DNA of 64,000 nucleotides, from positions 1 to 64,000 of the forward strand of contig JACQFS010000015.1 in assembly GCA_016199935.1 (NCBI GenBank), in the 5' to 3' direction. Source of the stretch: Verrucomicrobiota bacterium. GTDB lineage: Bacteria > Verrucomicrobiota > Verrucomicrobiia > Limisphaerales > JACQFS01. Both the position numbers and the translations under genes were made by a program. The notes under the pieces were generated by a model. That model had not been told where the DNA came from, did not search any database, and saw only the letters and a program-made list of their open reading frames with translations. This document shows, piece by piece, positions 49,089-59,349 of this stretch (within the stretch, counting starts at the first letter, position 1; every line of letters begins with the position of its first letter).

Positions 49089-50099
49089 CTATTCCTTCAG
49101 CGTCTGCTTTGGCTGGAGCTTCGACACCATTTGCTTGTCACCCGAGTGCCGCTTGAAGGTCCACCAACCCCACACGGTGCCGAGCGCCGAGACGAAACAC
49201 GCCGGCGTGTGCCACAGCCACCGGCGGTCGCCCGTGCGCGCGAGGCCGGTGACGGTGTGATACAGCGGCCCGATGACCGTCACCGCGTAGAGGCACGCGA
49301 GCCATGCCGGCACGCGCGGTTTTTCCCGGCTCCAGTTCGCGCCGGTTTTTTTCTGCACGTTGAAATAATGCGCGATGGCGCGGCGGCGCTTGTGCAGGAA
49401 CCCGGGCAGCAAATCCTGCACGTAGTAGTGGTGCACGCCGCGCCCGCGCAGGCGCAGCCACTCGCGTTTGCCCGCGCGCATCAGGTGCATCGCCACGTGG
49501 GTGTCCTGGAATTGCTCGCGCGCCTTCGCCGCTTCGAGGTCGGCGCGGCGGAAGAGAAATCCATTCGCGCCGAGCGGATACGCGAACGTCCCCTCCGGCA
49601 GCGTCCACCGTTCCACTTCGCCGTCGGTCGCGACGAGTCGTGGGCGCACCGTCATCAGCCACGCGATCGGGTCGCTGATGTGGAGCGTCGCGGTGATGTA
49701 GGCGCAGAACGAACTCATCTTCGGCGAAGCCAGATAGTAGCTCTCCACGCCGAGCGCCTGCGGGTTTTTCTCCAGCCCAGCGACGGCGAGGCGAAAAAAA
49801 TCCGCGTGCGTGAACTCGTTGTCCGCGTCGGCGAAGAGGACGTAGTCGCCCGTCGCGCGCGCGAGGGCGATGCGCTTGGCTTCCTCCATGTCGCTGCCGT
49901 TGTCATCCATCACCGTCGCGCCGAACTTTGCCGCCAGCTCGCGCGTGCCGTCGGTCGAGCGCGCGTCGGAAATGAGCAGCTCAATCCGGTCGCGCGGGTA
50001 GTCCTGCCGCGCGACGGATTGCAGCAGGTTTTCCAGCAGCGCCCGCGCGTTGCGCGTGGGCGTGATGACGGAAATTTTTGGCAACAGTTCGCTGCTCAT
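49089..50099 (-). CDS. Family 2 glycosyltransferase
   Basis: ISVITPTRNARALLENLLQSVARQDYPRDRIELLISDARSTDGT; YVLFADADNEF. Confidence 0.9.
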   Translation of the reverse strand: MSSELLPKISVITPTRNARALLENLLQSVARQDYPRDRIELLISDARSTDGTRELAAKFGATVMDDNGSDMEEAKRIALARATGDYVLFADADNEFTHADFFRLAVAGLEKNPQALGVESYYLASPKMSSFCAYITATLHISDPIAWLMTVRPRLVATDGEVERWTLPEGTFAYPLGANGFLFRRADLEAAKAREQFQDTHVAMHLMRAGKREWLRLRGRGVHHYYVQDLLPGFLHKRRRAIAHYFNVQKKTGANWSREKPRVPAWLACLYAVTVIGPLYHTVTGLARTGDRRWLWHTPACFVSALGTVWGWWTFKRHSGDKQMVSKLQPKQTLKE

Positions 50100-50201
50100 C
50101 GGTTGCGAGGGCGCGAGGGTGCCGCGCCGCGTCCGGAGCGTCAACGCGGATGAGGCCGCGAATCTTGCGGCCCGCGTGGCTTCTGCCGCATACTCGACCC
50201 G

Positions 50202-53200
50202 ATGTGGCGTAAACTGTTCTATGCCGTTGTCGCAATCCTGCTGGTGGCCAACCTCGTTGTTCGTTGGTGGGCCGATGACGGGCAGGCGGGGTTGGCACGC
50301 CGGCTTCCCGACGTTTCGCCGGGATGGAAACTCAAGGTCGTCGCCCAGTCTCCCCGGATCCGCAACCCGACGGCCGTCTGCTGCGCGCCTGATGGCCGGG
50401 TGTTTGTCGGGGAAGACGTGATGGATGGCGAGGGCGTCACCGATCGGCCCGTGAGCCGCGTCGCGTGCATCCATCCCGGCGGCCGGGTGGAGGTTTTTGC
50501 GGACCAGCTTTTCTGTGTGCAGGGACTGGCTTACCTCGACGGCCAACTTTATGTGAATCACGCGCCCAAGTTCAGCGTGTTCACCGACGACGGCGCCCGC
50601 GCCACGCAACGCCGTGACCTCTTCGACTGCACCAGCCCGCGGGCGGACGGCACGGTGCTGCTCGGCTCGCGCACGCATGTGCCGGGAAATTTCCGGCTCG
50701 GCATGGATGGATTTTTTTATCTGGCCGTCGGCGACGCGGGCCTGTTCAACGTGCGGAGCCGGGACGGCCAGACCATTCAACTTCACGGCGGCGGCGTCTT
50801 TCGCTTCCGGCTCGACGGCTCGGACATGGAGGTGTTCGCCAGCGGCACGCGCAACCATCCCGACGTGGCGCTCAACGCCGAGGACGAACTGTTCACTTAC
50901 GACAACACCGACGACGGCAACGGCTGGGGCACGCGCCTCACGCACATGGTCGAGGGCGGCACCTACGGTTACCCGTGGGACTTCAAGCCGCGCCGGCCCC
51001 ACACGCTCTGGATGATCAGTGACTTCGGCGGGGGGGCGGGCGCGGGAGCGTTCTGTTACAACGAGGACGCGCTGCCGACTGAGTTTGGAGGCGATCTGTT
51101 TCTGGCCGACTTTAGTCGGCAGCAGATTATGCGTGTGACCCTTGGGCGGGCCGGTGCGAGTTTCGTCCTCGCGACACGGCACAACGACGGCGGAAGCGAT
51201 TTCGTTGCGTCGCGCGGACTTTTCCTGCCGGTCGGCTTGGCCGTCTCGCCAGATGGCGCGGCGGTTTACATCACCGATTGGAATACCGGCGAAGTGAAAA
51301 CGGACAAGGGCCGGCTGATCAAACTAACCTATCAGGGACCGAGCGCCGCTGCGGCCAGACCTCCGTGGTGGCTGCCCGCCGCACTCGGCAAACCGATCGA
51401 AGCTTCCGTCTCGGAACTCCTCACCGGCCTCCGGCACCCCGCGCAATCCGTCCGGCTTGTGGCGCAACGACAACTTGCCACGCAAGCCACGGCCGCGTTG
51501 CCGGCCGTGCGCGCATTGCTGGCTGATACGAACGCGCCGCCCTTCGCGCGCTGGAGCGCGATCTGGACGCTCGACGCAATCCACGGCGGCCTCGACTCCC
51601 GCACGAATGTAATCGCCGCGTTGCGCGATGCCGATGCCAGCGTGCGGCGGCAGGCCGCGCGGCAACTCTGGGTGCGGCGCGCGAGCGAAGCCGTCGGGCC
51701 GCTCGTCGAGTTGCTGCACGACCCGGACGCTTCCGTGCGGTTTCACGCCGCGACGGCGTTGGGCCGCATCGCCGACCCAACGGCCATCGCGCCGCTTCAG
51801 GGCGCGCTGGTGGAGAAGGATTTGTTCGCCCGTTACGCAGCGTTTACCGCTCTGAACCGCGTGGGCCGCGTGCATCCCGACCGCTGGCCGGAAATTGCAC
51901 TCGGTCTCGACGCGCCGGAATCGGAAATTCGGGAGGGAACCATTTTTGCGTTGCGCGAAGTTTTTGAAACGGCCGTTGTCGCGGCGCTGGCGCAATGCGT
52001 CGTCTCGACGAACGCGTCCGCCACGGTGCGCGTCCTGGCGCTGGATGCGATCACCTTGGCCGCGCGAAAATCCGTGGCTTGGGACGGCGGCTGGTGGGGC
52101 GCCAATGGTCATCCTTCGGTGCAACCGCGGCCGGCACGGACGCTCGACTGGGAAGGCACACCGGTTTGCCTCGCGCGCATACGCGCTGCGTTGCGTGACC
52201 CGGACAGTTCGGTGCGGCAGACCGCGGCACGCAGCACCGCGTGGCTGCGCGACGCGGAGGCGGAAGCCGAACTGGCCGCCGCGCTCGCCACGGAATCGGA
52301 GCCCGGAACCGTGGTCGCGCAGCTCGAAGCTCTGGCCGAACTTGGCGGCGACCTCGCGCGCCGGGCCGTCGCGGATGAACTCGTTCGTCTCCGACATTCC
52401 GGCTCCATCGGTGCCACCAACGACCCGCCGGTTTTTTATGCCGCACTCGAGGCCGCGGGCCGGTTGGGCGGGCCGGAGATCGAATCCGCGCTCGCCCGGT
52501 TTCTGGACCAGCCGCCGAACCCGTCCGGCCTCGTCGAAATCATCCGACACCTCGGTGAACTGAAAATTTCCGGAGCCGTCTCCGGGCTGGCAAAACGCCT
52601 GGACGATCCGGACGCGGAGATTGGCCAGGTCGTCGCGGTCGCACTGGGGAGCATTGGCGGCGATGCGGCGGCGCAAGCGTTGGAACGGCGGCTGGCCGGC
52701 GCGGCCGGCAATTTGCGCCGCGAGATCATCCGCAGCCTCGGCCTGCTGCGCGCCACCAACGCGATCCCGGCGTTGCTACAGACGGCGAAGGACGAAGACG
52801 TTCGGGCAGTGGCCACCGAAGCGCTCGCGCGGATGCCGGACCTGCGGGCGCTGCGCCTGTTCCTCGACAGTGTCGCCCACGGCGACCCGCGCACCCGGAT
52901 GGTTTCGCGCACGGCGCTCGGCGCGCTTTGCCGACGGGACTCGGCGGCGGTGTCGCGTGCGGCAGACGTTGCAAAATTATCGCGCGCCGAGCGCCGAGTG
53001 CTGAATGAAATCCGCGCCGCGTCTTCGCCGGCTGAATCGCACGCCGTGAAGGCCCTCGCCGGCTTCGCCCTCGCCAATCCGGGCGACGCCGAACTGGGGG
53101 CGCGTTTGTTTCACGACGACCCGGCGCTGGCCTGCGCGAAGTGTCATCGCGCCGGCCGGCCGGGCGGTCGGCTCGGTCCCGACCTGGCGCGCGTGGGCAC

Positions 53201-53498
53201 GAAACTGTCGCGCCAACAGTTGATTGACGCCGTGCTCTTTCCCTCCCGCTGGATCGCGCCCGGCTACGAGGCGGTCGAGTTGCGCACGCAAAGCGGCGAG
53301 GTTTTCACCGGACTCATCGCGCGCGAAACGCCGGACACAGTCACGTTGCTCAACGCAGAGGGTGAAACTGCGGTCCCCAAGACGGCCATCGCCTCCCGCC
53401 GCCGGAGCAGCGTCTCCGCGATGCCCGAAGGATTGTGCGCGTCCCTTTCGCCCGTCGAGTTTGCCGATCTGATCGCGTTCCTCTCCTCGCCGCACTGA
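50202..53498 (+). CDS. PVC-type membrane-bound dehydrogenase: propeller - HEAT repeats - cytochrome c
   Basis: VGEDVMDGEGVTD propeller; multiple HEAT-like repeats; CAKCHRAGRPGGRLGPDLARVG heme-binding. Confidence 0.88.
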   Translation: MWRKLFYAVVAILLVANLVVRWWADDGQAGLARRLPDVSPGWKLKVVAQSPRIRNPTAVCCAPDGRVFVGEDVMDGEGVTDRPVSRVACIHPGGRVEVFADQLFCVQGLAYLDGQLYVNHAPKFSVFTDDGARATQRRDLFDCTSPRADGTVLLGSRTHVPGNFRLGMDGFFYLAVGDAGLFNVRSRDGQTIQLHGGGVFRFRLDGSDMEVFASGTRNHPDVALNAEDELFTYDNTDDGNGWGTRLTHMVEGGTYGYPWDFKPRRPHTLWMISDFGGGAGAGAFCYNEDALPTEFGGDLFLADFSRQQIMRVTLGRAGASFVLATRHNDGGSDFVASRGLFLPVGLAVSPDGAAVYITDWNTGEVKTDKGRLIKLTYQGPSAAAARPPWWLPAALGKPIEASVSELLTGLRHPAQSVRLVAQRQLATQATAALPAVRALLADTNAPPFARWSAIWTLDAIHGGLDSRTNVIAALRDADASVRRQAARQLWVRRASEAVGPLVELLHDPDASVRFHAATALGRIADPTAIAPLQGALVEKDLFARYAAFTALNRVGRVHPDRWPEIALGLDAPESEIREGTIFALREVFETAVVAALAQCVVSTNASATVRVLALDAITLAARKSVAWDGGWWGANGHPSVQPRPARTLDWEGTPVCLARIRAALRDPDSSVRQTAARSTAWLRDAEAEAELAAALATESEPGTVVAQLEALAELGGDLARRAVADELVRLRHSGSIGATNDPPVFYAALEAAGRLGGPEIESALARFLDQPPNPSGLVEIIRHLGELKISGAVSGLAKRLDDPDAEIGQVVAVALGSIGGDAAAQALERRLAGAAGNLRREIIRSLGLLRATNAIPALLQTAKDEDVRAVATEALARMPDLRALRLFLDSVAHGDPRTRMVSRTALGALCRRDSAAVSRAADVAKLSRAERRVLNEIRAASSPAESHAVKALAGFALANPGDAELGARLFHDDPALACAKCHRAGRPGGRLGPDLARVGTKLSRQQLIDAVLFPSRWIAPGYEAVELRTQSGEVFTGLIARETPDTVTLLNAEGETAVPKTAIASRRRSSVSAMPEGLCASLSPVEFADLIAFLSSPH

Positions 53499-53510
53499 AG
53501 CGGTGGCCGG

Positions 53511-54878
53511 TCATTCCTCGATCCGGTAAAGGTGCGTCTCCGTCCGCAGCAGCAGCGCGCCGCCGATCACGGCCGGCGAGGCGTAACAGCCGCCCTCCAG
53601 CCGGTTGGTGGCGAGCACCGAGAATTTCCGGTCGGCGGCGACCACCTTCGTGTCGCCCTCCGCGTTGAAAAAATAAATCCGCCCGGCTGCGGCGAGCGGC
53701 GACGCGTAATGGTTGCCACCGAGGCGCTCGCTCCAGCGTTCGCGGCCCGTGTTGAGTTCAAGGCAGGCGGCGAGACCACTGTCGGAAACGAGGAAAAGAT
53801 TTTCGCCGTCAGCGACAGGCGTGGCGATGTGCGGAACCTGGCGCGCGTATTTCCACGCGACGTGGCTGCGCGTGACGTCGCCCGTCCCGTCGGGCCGGAT
53901 CGCCCACAGCTCGGCTTTGGGAAAGCCGGTGCACACGAACACGAGGCCGCCGGCGAACACCGGCCGCGGCACGATGGTCACCCCGGGCAGGTCGCAGAAC
54001 CACACCTCGCGCCCGGTGGCCGGCTCGTAGGCGGAGACGCGGTGCGCGCCGGGACTGACGAGCAGTTCGCGTCCGGCCGCGCGGATCACCAGCGGCGTGG
54101 AAAAAGATTTGCCCTCGGCACCGACCGCCGCCGTCGATGACCGTGGGATTTTCCAGGCCACTTTCCCGCTGGCCAGACGCAGGGCCGCGACGTGGTGCGT
54201 GTCGGCGCCGTCGCAATTCAGGATCGCGAGCGCGCCGTGAATGATGGGCGAGCTGCCCGCGCCGTTGCCGTCGTGGTGGTAGGTCAGGCCGGTCTGGCGC
54301 CAAAGCACGCGGCCGCTCTCCGGGTCGAGGCCCGCGACGCCGTTGGGACCGAAGCTCGTGACGATCACTCCCGCCGCGGCGGCCGGCGTGGGCGAGGCGT
54401 AGCCGTTGGGCACCACGACCAGCGGCTCGGCATCGGCGCGGTGAAACAGTTCGAGGTCACGGACGATTTTTCCCGAATCGAAATCCACCGCCATCGCGCG
54501 CAGCGACCGGCCCGAATCGGTGGCGGTGGTGAGCCAGACGCGGCCATTCCAAACGATGGGCGAGGAGTGTCCGCGGCCGGGGAGCGCCGTCTTCCACCGG
54601 ACATGGCTCGTCTCGCCCCAGGTCAACGGCCCGCGGTTGGTGGATTCCCCCTGGCCGGTCGGCCCGCGGAACTGTGGCCAGTTTTCCCCGGCCGGTGCCG
54701 CCAGCGCGCCGGCCAGCCAGGCCGCCGCGAGCCACGCGGTGTGGTAGTGGCCGGATTTCGGAGAATTAAAAAACAGGCGACGCACGCGGAAGCGAGCATA
54801 GGTGTTCGTTGCGCGAGCGTCACGCGGACTTTGGCGCCGCGCCAAACTTCCGGTGACGGCGGATGAAACCTCAGGCAT
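53511..54878 (-). CDS. PQQ-like beta-propeller protein (start uncertain)
   Basis: ENWPQFRGPTGQGESTNRGPLTWGETSHVRWKTALPGRGHSSPIVW. Confidence 0.85.
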   Translation of the reverse strand: MPEVSSAVTGSLARRQSPRDARATNTYARFRVRRLFFNSPKSGHYHTAWLAAAWLAGALAAPAGENWPQFRGPTGQGESTNRGPLTWGETSHVRWKTALPGRGHSSPIVWNGRVWLTTATDSGRSLRAMAVDFDSGKIVRDLELFHRADAEPLVVVPNGYASPTPAAAAGVIVTSFGPNGVAGLDPESGRVLWRQTGLTYHHDGNGAGSSPIIHGALAILNCDGADTHHVAALRLASGKVAWKIPRSSTAAVGAEGKSFSTPLVIRAAGRELLVSPGAHRVSAYEPATGREVWFCDLPGVTIVPRPVFAGGLVFVCTGFPKAELWAIRPDGTGDVTRSHVAWKYARQVPHIATPVADGENLFLVSDSGLAACLELNTGRERWSERLGGNHYASPLAAAGRIYFFNAEGDTKVVAADRKFSVLATNRLEGGCYASPAVIGGALLLRTETHLYRIEE

Positions 54879-54916
54879 ATTTGCCCGTCAAAGTTCCCAG
54901 CCCGAAATCGCCGGCC

Positions 54917-57844
54917 ATGAAATCATCGCTCCTCACTCTGGCTTTCGCCGCCGCGGTCGCCCTTCCGTTGGCCCGGGCGGCCCAGCCGGTGCCGGCGAAT
55001 TCTGAAATCGAGTCGTTGTTCATCCGGCGCGTCACACCGCTGTTCAACGAGAAGTGCCTTGCGTGCCACGGCAAGGACGAGCAGAAGATCAAGGGTGGCT
55101 TCGATATGCACACGCCGGCCGGCTTGCTCAAGGGCGGCGAGAGCGAGAAACCTTCCATTGTTCCGGGCAGGCCCGATGCGAGTCCGTTGTATCTCGCCGT
55201 CACGCGCCTGCACGAGGACGACAACTGGATGCCGATGCCGCCGAAGGAGGCGGACAAACTCACGCCGGAGCAGATCGGCTGGATCAGGCAATGGATCGCC
55301 GGCGGCGCGCCGTGGCCCGACGAGGCGCGCGTGAAGGAACTCTCCAGGGCCAACGCGGACAAGTGGTCCGCCGAGGACGGCGTCACGGTGAAGACCGCCG
55401 GCGGCCTCTCGCCGGAGTGGACGAACCGCAAATACAAGCCGGAGGGTTTGTGGGCGTATCAGGCGGTGAGGAAGCCGGCGGTGCCGGCGGCGGAAACTCG
55501 AAACTCGAAACTCGAAACTCGAAACCCCATTGACGCCTTCCTCGCCGCGAAGATGCCCGCCGGTCTCCAGCCCGCGCCGCTCGCCGACCGCACGACGCTC
55601 ATCCGCCGCGCGACGTTTGACCTGACCGGCCTGCCGCCGAAGCCAGAGGAGATTGAAAGTTTTCTGAACGACCCGCTGCCGGACGAAAGGGCCTTCAACA
55701 AAGTCATCACGCGCCTGCTCGCCTCGCCGCACTACGGCGAGCGCATGGCGCAGCACTGGCTTGATGTGGTGCGTTACGCTGATTCTAGCGGCTTCGCGAA
55801 TGACTACGAGCGCGGCAACGCGTGGCGCTATCGCGACTACGTCGTGCGCGCGTTCAACTCGGACAAGCCTTACGACCAGTTCATCCGCGAGCAGATTGCG
55901 GGTGACGAAATCGCCGAGTCGCGCTCCGAAGACGGCGAATTGCTCATCGCCGCCGGCTTCCTCCGCATGGGCCCGTGGGAGTTGACCGGCATGGAGGTCG
56001 CGAAGGTTGCGCGCCAGCGTTTCCTCGACGACGTGGCGAACAGCGTGGGCGAAACCTTCCTCGCGCACGCGCTGCAATGCGCCCGTTGCCACGACCACAA
56101 GTTCGATCCGATTCCGACGCGCGATTACTATTCGCTGCAGGCGGTCTTCGCGACGACGCAACTCAGCGAGCGTGCCGCGCCGTTCTTGAAGGAGGAGAAC
56201 ACCGGCGGGTTCGAGGAACGGAAATTTCTCGAAGCGCGCCGCGCCGAATACATGACCACGCTCGCGGCGCTCGATGCGAAACTGGTCAGGAACGCGGAGC
56301 AGTGGTTCAAGGACAAGGGCCTCGACGCCACGAAGTGGAATGCCGCCATCGCGCAGGCGCGCACGCAGCCGCCCGTGAATCGCAACGGCAAGCGGCGCGA
56401 GTTCGGCGGCATTTTCGACGGCGCGCGCGCGGCGATGGTGAAGCAAGGCGTGCCCGAGGATCAGTATCCGCCCAAGCTCGTCGGCTTCTCCCCGCAGGAC
56501 TACGGCAACGAGCGCGTCGCGCGCAAGGGAGTCGAGCGCCTCAAGTGGGAGCTTGATCGTTACGAGCCGTTCGCGCTCTCGGTCCACAGCGGCCGCACGC
56601 CCGAGGTGAAGGCGGTGCTCGCGCCCGTGCGCATGCCGGCCAATCGCATGAGTGACGGCGAACTCGAGGAGACGTGCGTGCTCACCGGCGGCGATCCGTT
56701 TGCCTCGGGGCAGAAGGTGAAGCCCGGTGTGCTCAGCGTGCTCGGCTCGGTGCAGCAGACGCCCATCCCCGACGCCATCGAAGGCCGGCGCAAGGCGTTC
56801 GCTGATTGGGTCGCAAGCCCGGAGAATCCGCTCACCGCGCGCGCCATTGTGAACCGCATCTGGCTCTGGCATTTCGACCAGCCCATCGCGGGCAACCCGA
56901 ATAATTTCGGCAGCACGGGCAAGAAGCCCACGCATCCCGAACTGCTCGACTGGCTCGCGGCGACGTTCGTCGAGGGGAGCGCGGGCGGCGTGCCCGCGAG
57001 TCCGTGGTCCGTCAAGGCGATGCACCGGCTCATCATGAGTTCCGAGGCGTATCGGCGTTCGGCCAGTTTCCCCGACCGAAAACTTCTCGCCGAGAAAGAT
57101 CCAACCGGCACGAGCTACGCCGTCTTCAAACCGCGCCGGCTCTCGGCGGAAGAACTCCGCGACTCGATGCTCGCCGCCACGGGCGAGTTGAACCCGACAC
57201 TCGGCGGCATTCCGAATCGTCCCGAGATCAATCTCGAAGCCGCGCTCCAGCCGCGCCAGGTCATGGGCACGTTCGCCAACGCGTGGACGCCGAATCCGAA
57301 GCCGGAGCAGCGTCATCGCCGCTCGCTCTACGCGCTGCGGATTCGCGGACTGCCCGATCCGTTTCTCGAGGTGTTCAACAATCCCGCGCCGGACTTCTCG
57401 TGTGAGAACCGCTCCGCCTCGACCGTCACGCCCCAGGTCTTCAGCCTCTTCAACGGCCGCGCCAGCTACGACCGCGCGCTCGCCCTCGCCAACCGTGCCG
57501 TGAAGGAAACGAAGTCCGATGAAGCGGCGCTCACGCGTTGCTTTCAACTCACCTACGGACGCGCGCCAAACGCGAACGAACTCAAGTCCTGCTTCGCGCA
57601 CTGGCGCGTGATGGAAGCGGAACAGAAGTCCACGAAGCTCGAATCGCCGAAGCCGCCGCTCGAAGTGAAGCGCGAGGCCGTGGAGGAAAACACCGGCGAG
57701 AAATTCACCTTCAACGAGAAGCTCGAGGCCTACGCCGAGTTCGTCCCCGACCTTCAACCGGCCGCCGTGGACGCCCACACCCGCGCGCTGGCCGATGTCT
57801 GCCTCGTGCTCTTCAACTCCAACGAGTTTGCGTATGTTTACTAG
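54917..57844 (+). CDS. Planctomycete-type cytochrome C / DUF1549 / DUF1553 protein (PSD1)
   Basis: CLACHGKDEQKIKGGFDMHT; IDAFLAAKM...RRATFDLTGLPPKPEEIESFL; CARCHDHKFDPIPTRDYYSLQ. Confidence 0.93.
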   Translation: MKSSLLTLAFAAAVALPLARAAQPVPANSEIESLFIRRVTPLFNEKCLACHGKDEQKIKGGFDMHTPAGLLKGGESEKPSIVPGRPDASPLYLAVTRLHEDDNWMPMPPKEADKLTPEQIGWIRQWIAGGAPWPDEARVKELSRANADKWSAEDGVTVKTAGGLSPEWTNRKYKPEGLWAYQAVRKPAVPAAETRNSKLETRNPIDAFLAAKMPAGLQPAPLADRTTLIRRATFDLTGLPPKPEEIESFLNDPLPDERAFNKVITRLLASPHYGERMAQHWLDVVRYADSSGFANDYERGNAWRYRDYVVRAFNSDKPYDQFIREQIAGDEIAESRSEDGELLIAAGFLRMGPWELTGMEVAKVARQRFLDDVANSVGETFLAHALQCARCHDHKFDPIPTRDYYSLQAVFATTQLSERAAPFLKEENTGGFEERKFLEARRAEYMTTLAALDAKLVRNAEQWFKDKGLDATKWNAAIAQARTQPPVNRNGKRREFGGIFDGARAAMVKQGVPEDQYPPKLVGFSPQDYGNERVARKGVERLKWELDRYEPFALSVHSGRTPEVKAVLAPVRMPANRMSDGELEETCVLTGGDPFASGQKVKPGVLSVLGSVQQTPIPDAIEGRRKAFADWVASPENPLTARAIVNRIWLWHFDQPIAGNPNNFGSTGKKPTHPELLDWLAATFVEGSAGGVPASPWSVKAMHRLIMSSEAYRRSASFPDRKLLAEKDPTGTSYAVFKPRRLSAEELRDSMLAATGELNPTLGGIPNRPEINLEAALQPRQVMGTFANAWTPNPKPEQRHRRSLYALRIRGLPDPFLEVFNNPAPDFSCENRSASTVTPQVFSLFNGRASYDRALALANRAVKETKSDEAALTRCFQLTYGRAPNANELKSCFAHWRVMEAEQKSTKLESPKPPLEVKREAVEENTGEKFTFNEKLEAYAEFVPDLQPAAVDAHTRALADVCLVLFNSNEFAYVY
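55494..55524 (+). repeat. Heptanucleotide tandem repeat (AAACTCG)x4 plus partial, inside PSD1 gene
   Basis: aaactcgaaactcgaaactcgaaactcgaaac. Confidence 0.95.
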
Positions 57845-59276
57845 ACCCTTCTTCCCCTGTGCCGGTGCCCGCGCGTTGCACGCGCCGACGCGCCGGGAGT
57901 TCATCTACAGCTTGGGCACGAGTCTCGGCAGCGTGGCGTTGACTGCGATGCTCGCGCGCGATGCGGGCGCGGCCGAGAAAGTCAGCCCGCTCGCGCCGAA
58001 GGCCGGACATTTTCCCGCGAAGGCGAAGAGTTGCATCTTCCTGATGATGGAGGGCGGGCCGTCGCACATCGACACGTTCGACCCGAAGCCGGAACTGGAA
58101 CGGCAGCACCTCAAGGAATTCGTGCGCGAGGGCAGGCAGAAGTCCGCGATGGAAAGCGGCAAGCGCTACTACGTGAAGAGCCCGTTCAAGTTCCGCAAGG
58201 CCGGCCAGAGCGGTGCGGACATGGCGGAGAACTGGGAGCATCTCGCGAAGGTCGCCGACGAGATTTGTTTCTGGCGCGGCTGCAACGTGGATTCGGTGAA
58301 TCACCCGACCGCGATGTATCAGATGAATTGCGGCAACCGCTTCGGCGGCGACCCCGGCCTCGGCGCGTGGGTGACTTACGGCATCGGCTCGGTGAACCAG
58401 GATTTGCCCGGCTTCATCGTGCTGCCGGAAGTTTCGTATCCGCAGGGCGGCGCGGCGAACTGGAGCAATGGCTATCTCCCCGCGAGCTTTCAGGGGACGC
58501 CGCTGCGCGCGAAAGGTTCGCCCATCCTCGACCTCACCCCCCCCGCCGGCATCACGCCCGAGCACCAGCGCGCAAACCTCGACCTGCTCGCCAAACTCAA
58601 CACCGCGCACGCCGCGCAGCATCCCGGCCACGACGAACTCGCCGCGCGCATGGACAATTACGAACTCGCCTTCCGCATGCAGATGCAGGTGCCGGAGACA
58701 CTCGACCTCTCGAAGGAAGACGCGCGCACGAAGGAGTCCTACGGCATCGGCAGGGACGCGACGGATTCGTTCGGCCGCAAATGTCTCCTTGCCCGCAAGC
58801 TCGTCGAGAAAGGCGTGCGCTTCATCCAGCTCTACAACGGCACGTGGGACTCGCACGACTACATCGAGCGCGCGCACGGGAATCTCGTCCGCGGGGTGGA
58901 CCAACCCATCGCCGCGCTCATCGCCGATCTCAAGCAGCGCGGCCTGCTCGACAGCACACTGCTCGTCTGGTGCGGCGAATTCGGCCGCACGCCCGACAAC
59001 GGCGTCCGCGGCGGCACCGCCTACGGCCGCGACCACAATCCCAAGGCGATGACCATCTGGCTCGCCGGCGGCGGCTGCAACGCCGGCCACACTCTCGGAA
59101 TGACCGACGACTTGGGAATGCAGGCCGTCGAAGGCATTGCCCACGTCCGCGACTTTCACGTCACGCTCCTGCGCCTCCTTGGCCTCGACGACAACAAACT
59201 CACCTACTACCACGCCGGCCGCTTCAAGCAGCTCTCACAATTCGGCGGCCAGGTGATCAAGGGGTTGATCGCGTAA
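57834..59276 (+). CDS. DUF1501 sulfatase-like secreted protein
   Basis: TRREFIYSLGTSLG; IFLMMEGGPSHIDTFDPKPEL; GEFGRTPDNGVRGGTAYGRDHNPKAMTIWLAGGG. Confidence 0.93.
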   Translation: MFTRPFFPCAGARALHAPTRREFIYSLGTSLGSVALTAMLARDAGAAEKVSPLAPKAGHFPAKAKSCIFLMMEGGPSHIDTFDPKPELERQHLKEFVREGRQKSAMESGKRYYVKSPFKFRKAGQSGADMAENWEHLAKVADEICFWRGCNVDSVNHPTAMYQMNCGNRFGGDPGLGAWVTYGIGSVNQDLPGFIVLPEVSYPQGGAANWSNGYLPASFQGTPLRAKGSPILDLTPPAGITPEHQRANLDLLAKLNTAHAAQHPGHDELAARMDNYELAFRMQMQVPETLDLSKEDARTKESYGIGRDATDSFGRKCLLARKLVEKGVRFIQLYNGTWDSHDYIERAHGNLVRGVDQPIAALIADLKQRGLLDSTLLVWCGEFGRTPDNGVRGGTAYGRDHNPKAMTIWLAGGGCNAGHTLGMTDDLGMQAVEGIAHVRDFHVTLLRLLGLDDNKLTYYHAGRFKQLSQFGGQVIKGLIA

Positions 59277-59349
59277 GGAAGCGGTCGAGCTTCATCGCGC
59301 AAAATTCTTTGTGTCCTTTGTGTCTCTTCGCGGCTAAAAAATCCGCCGC

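Noticed and set aside
54923-57904. 993-aa minus-strand ORF antisense to the PSD1 gene
   Set aside because: Shadow ORF typical of high-GC codon usage; the plus-strand product has clear domains and the antisense protein is Arg/Ala/Gly/Leu low-quality sequence.
57813-59213. 466-aa minus ORF antisense to DUF1501 gene
   Set aside because: Mirror ORF; DUF1501 motifs are clear on plus.
59296-59340. ctttgtgtcctttgtgtctcttcgcggctaaaaa before trpS as a promoter
   Set aside because: Looks like another degenerate tandem unit of the intergenic repeat class; no convincing -10/-35.
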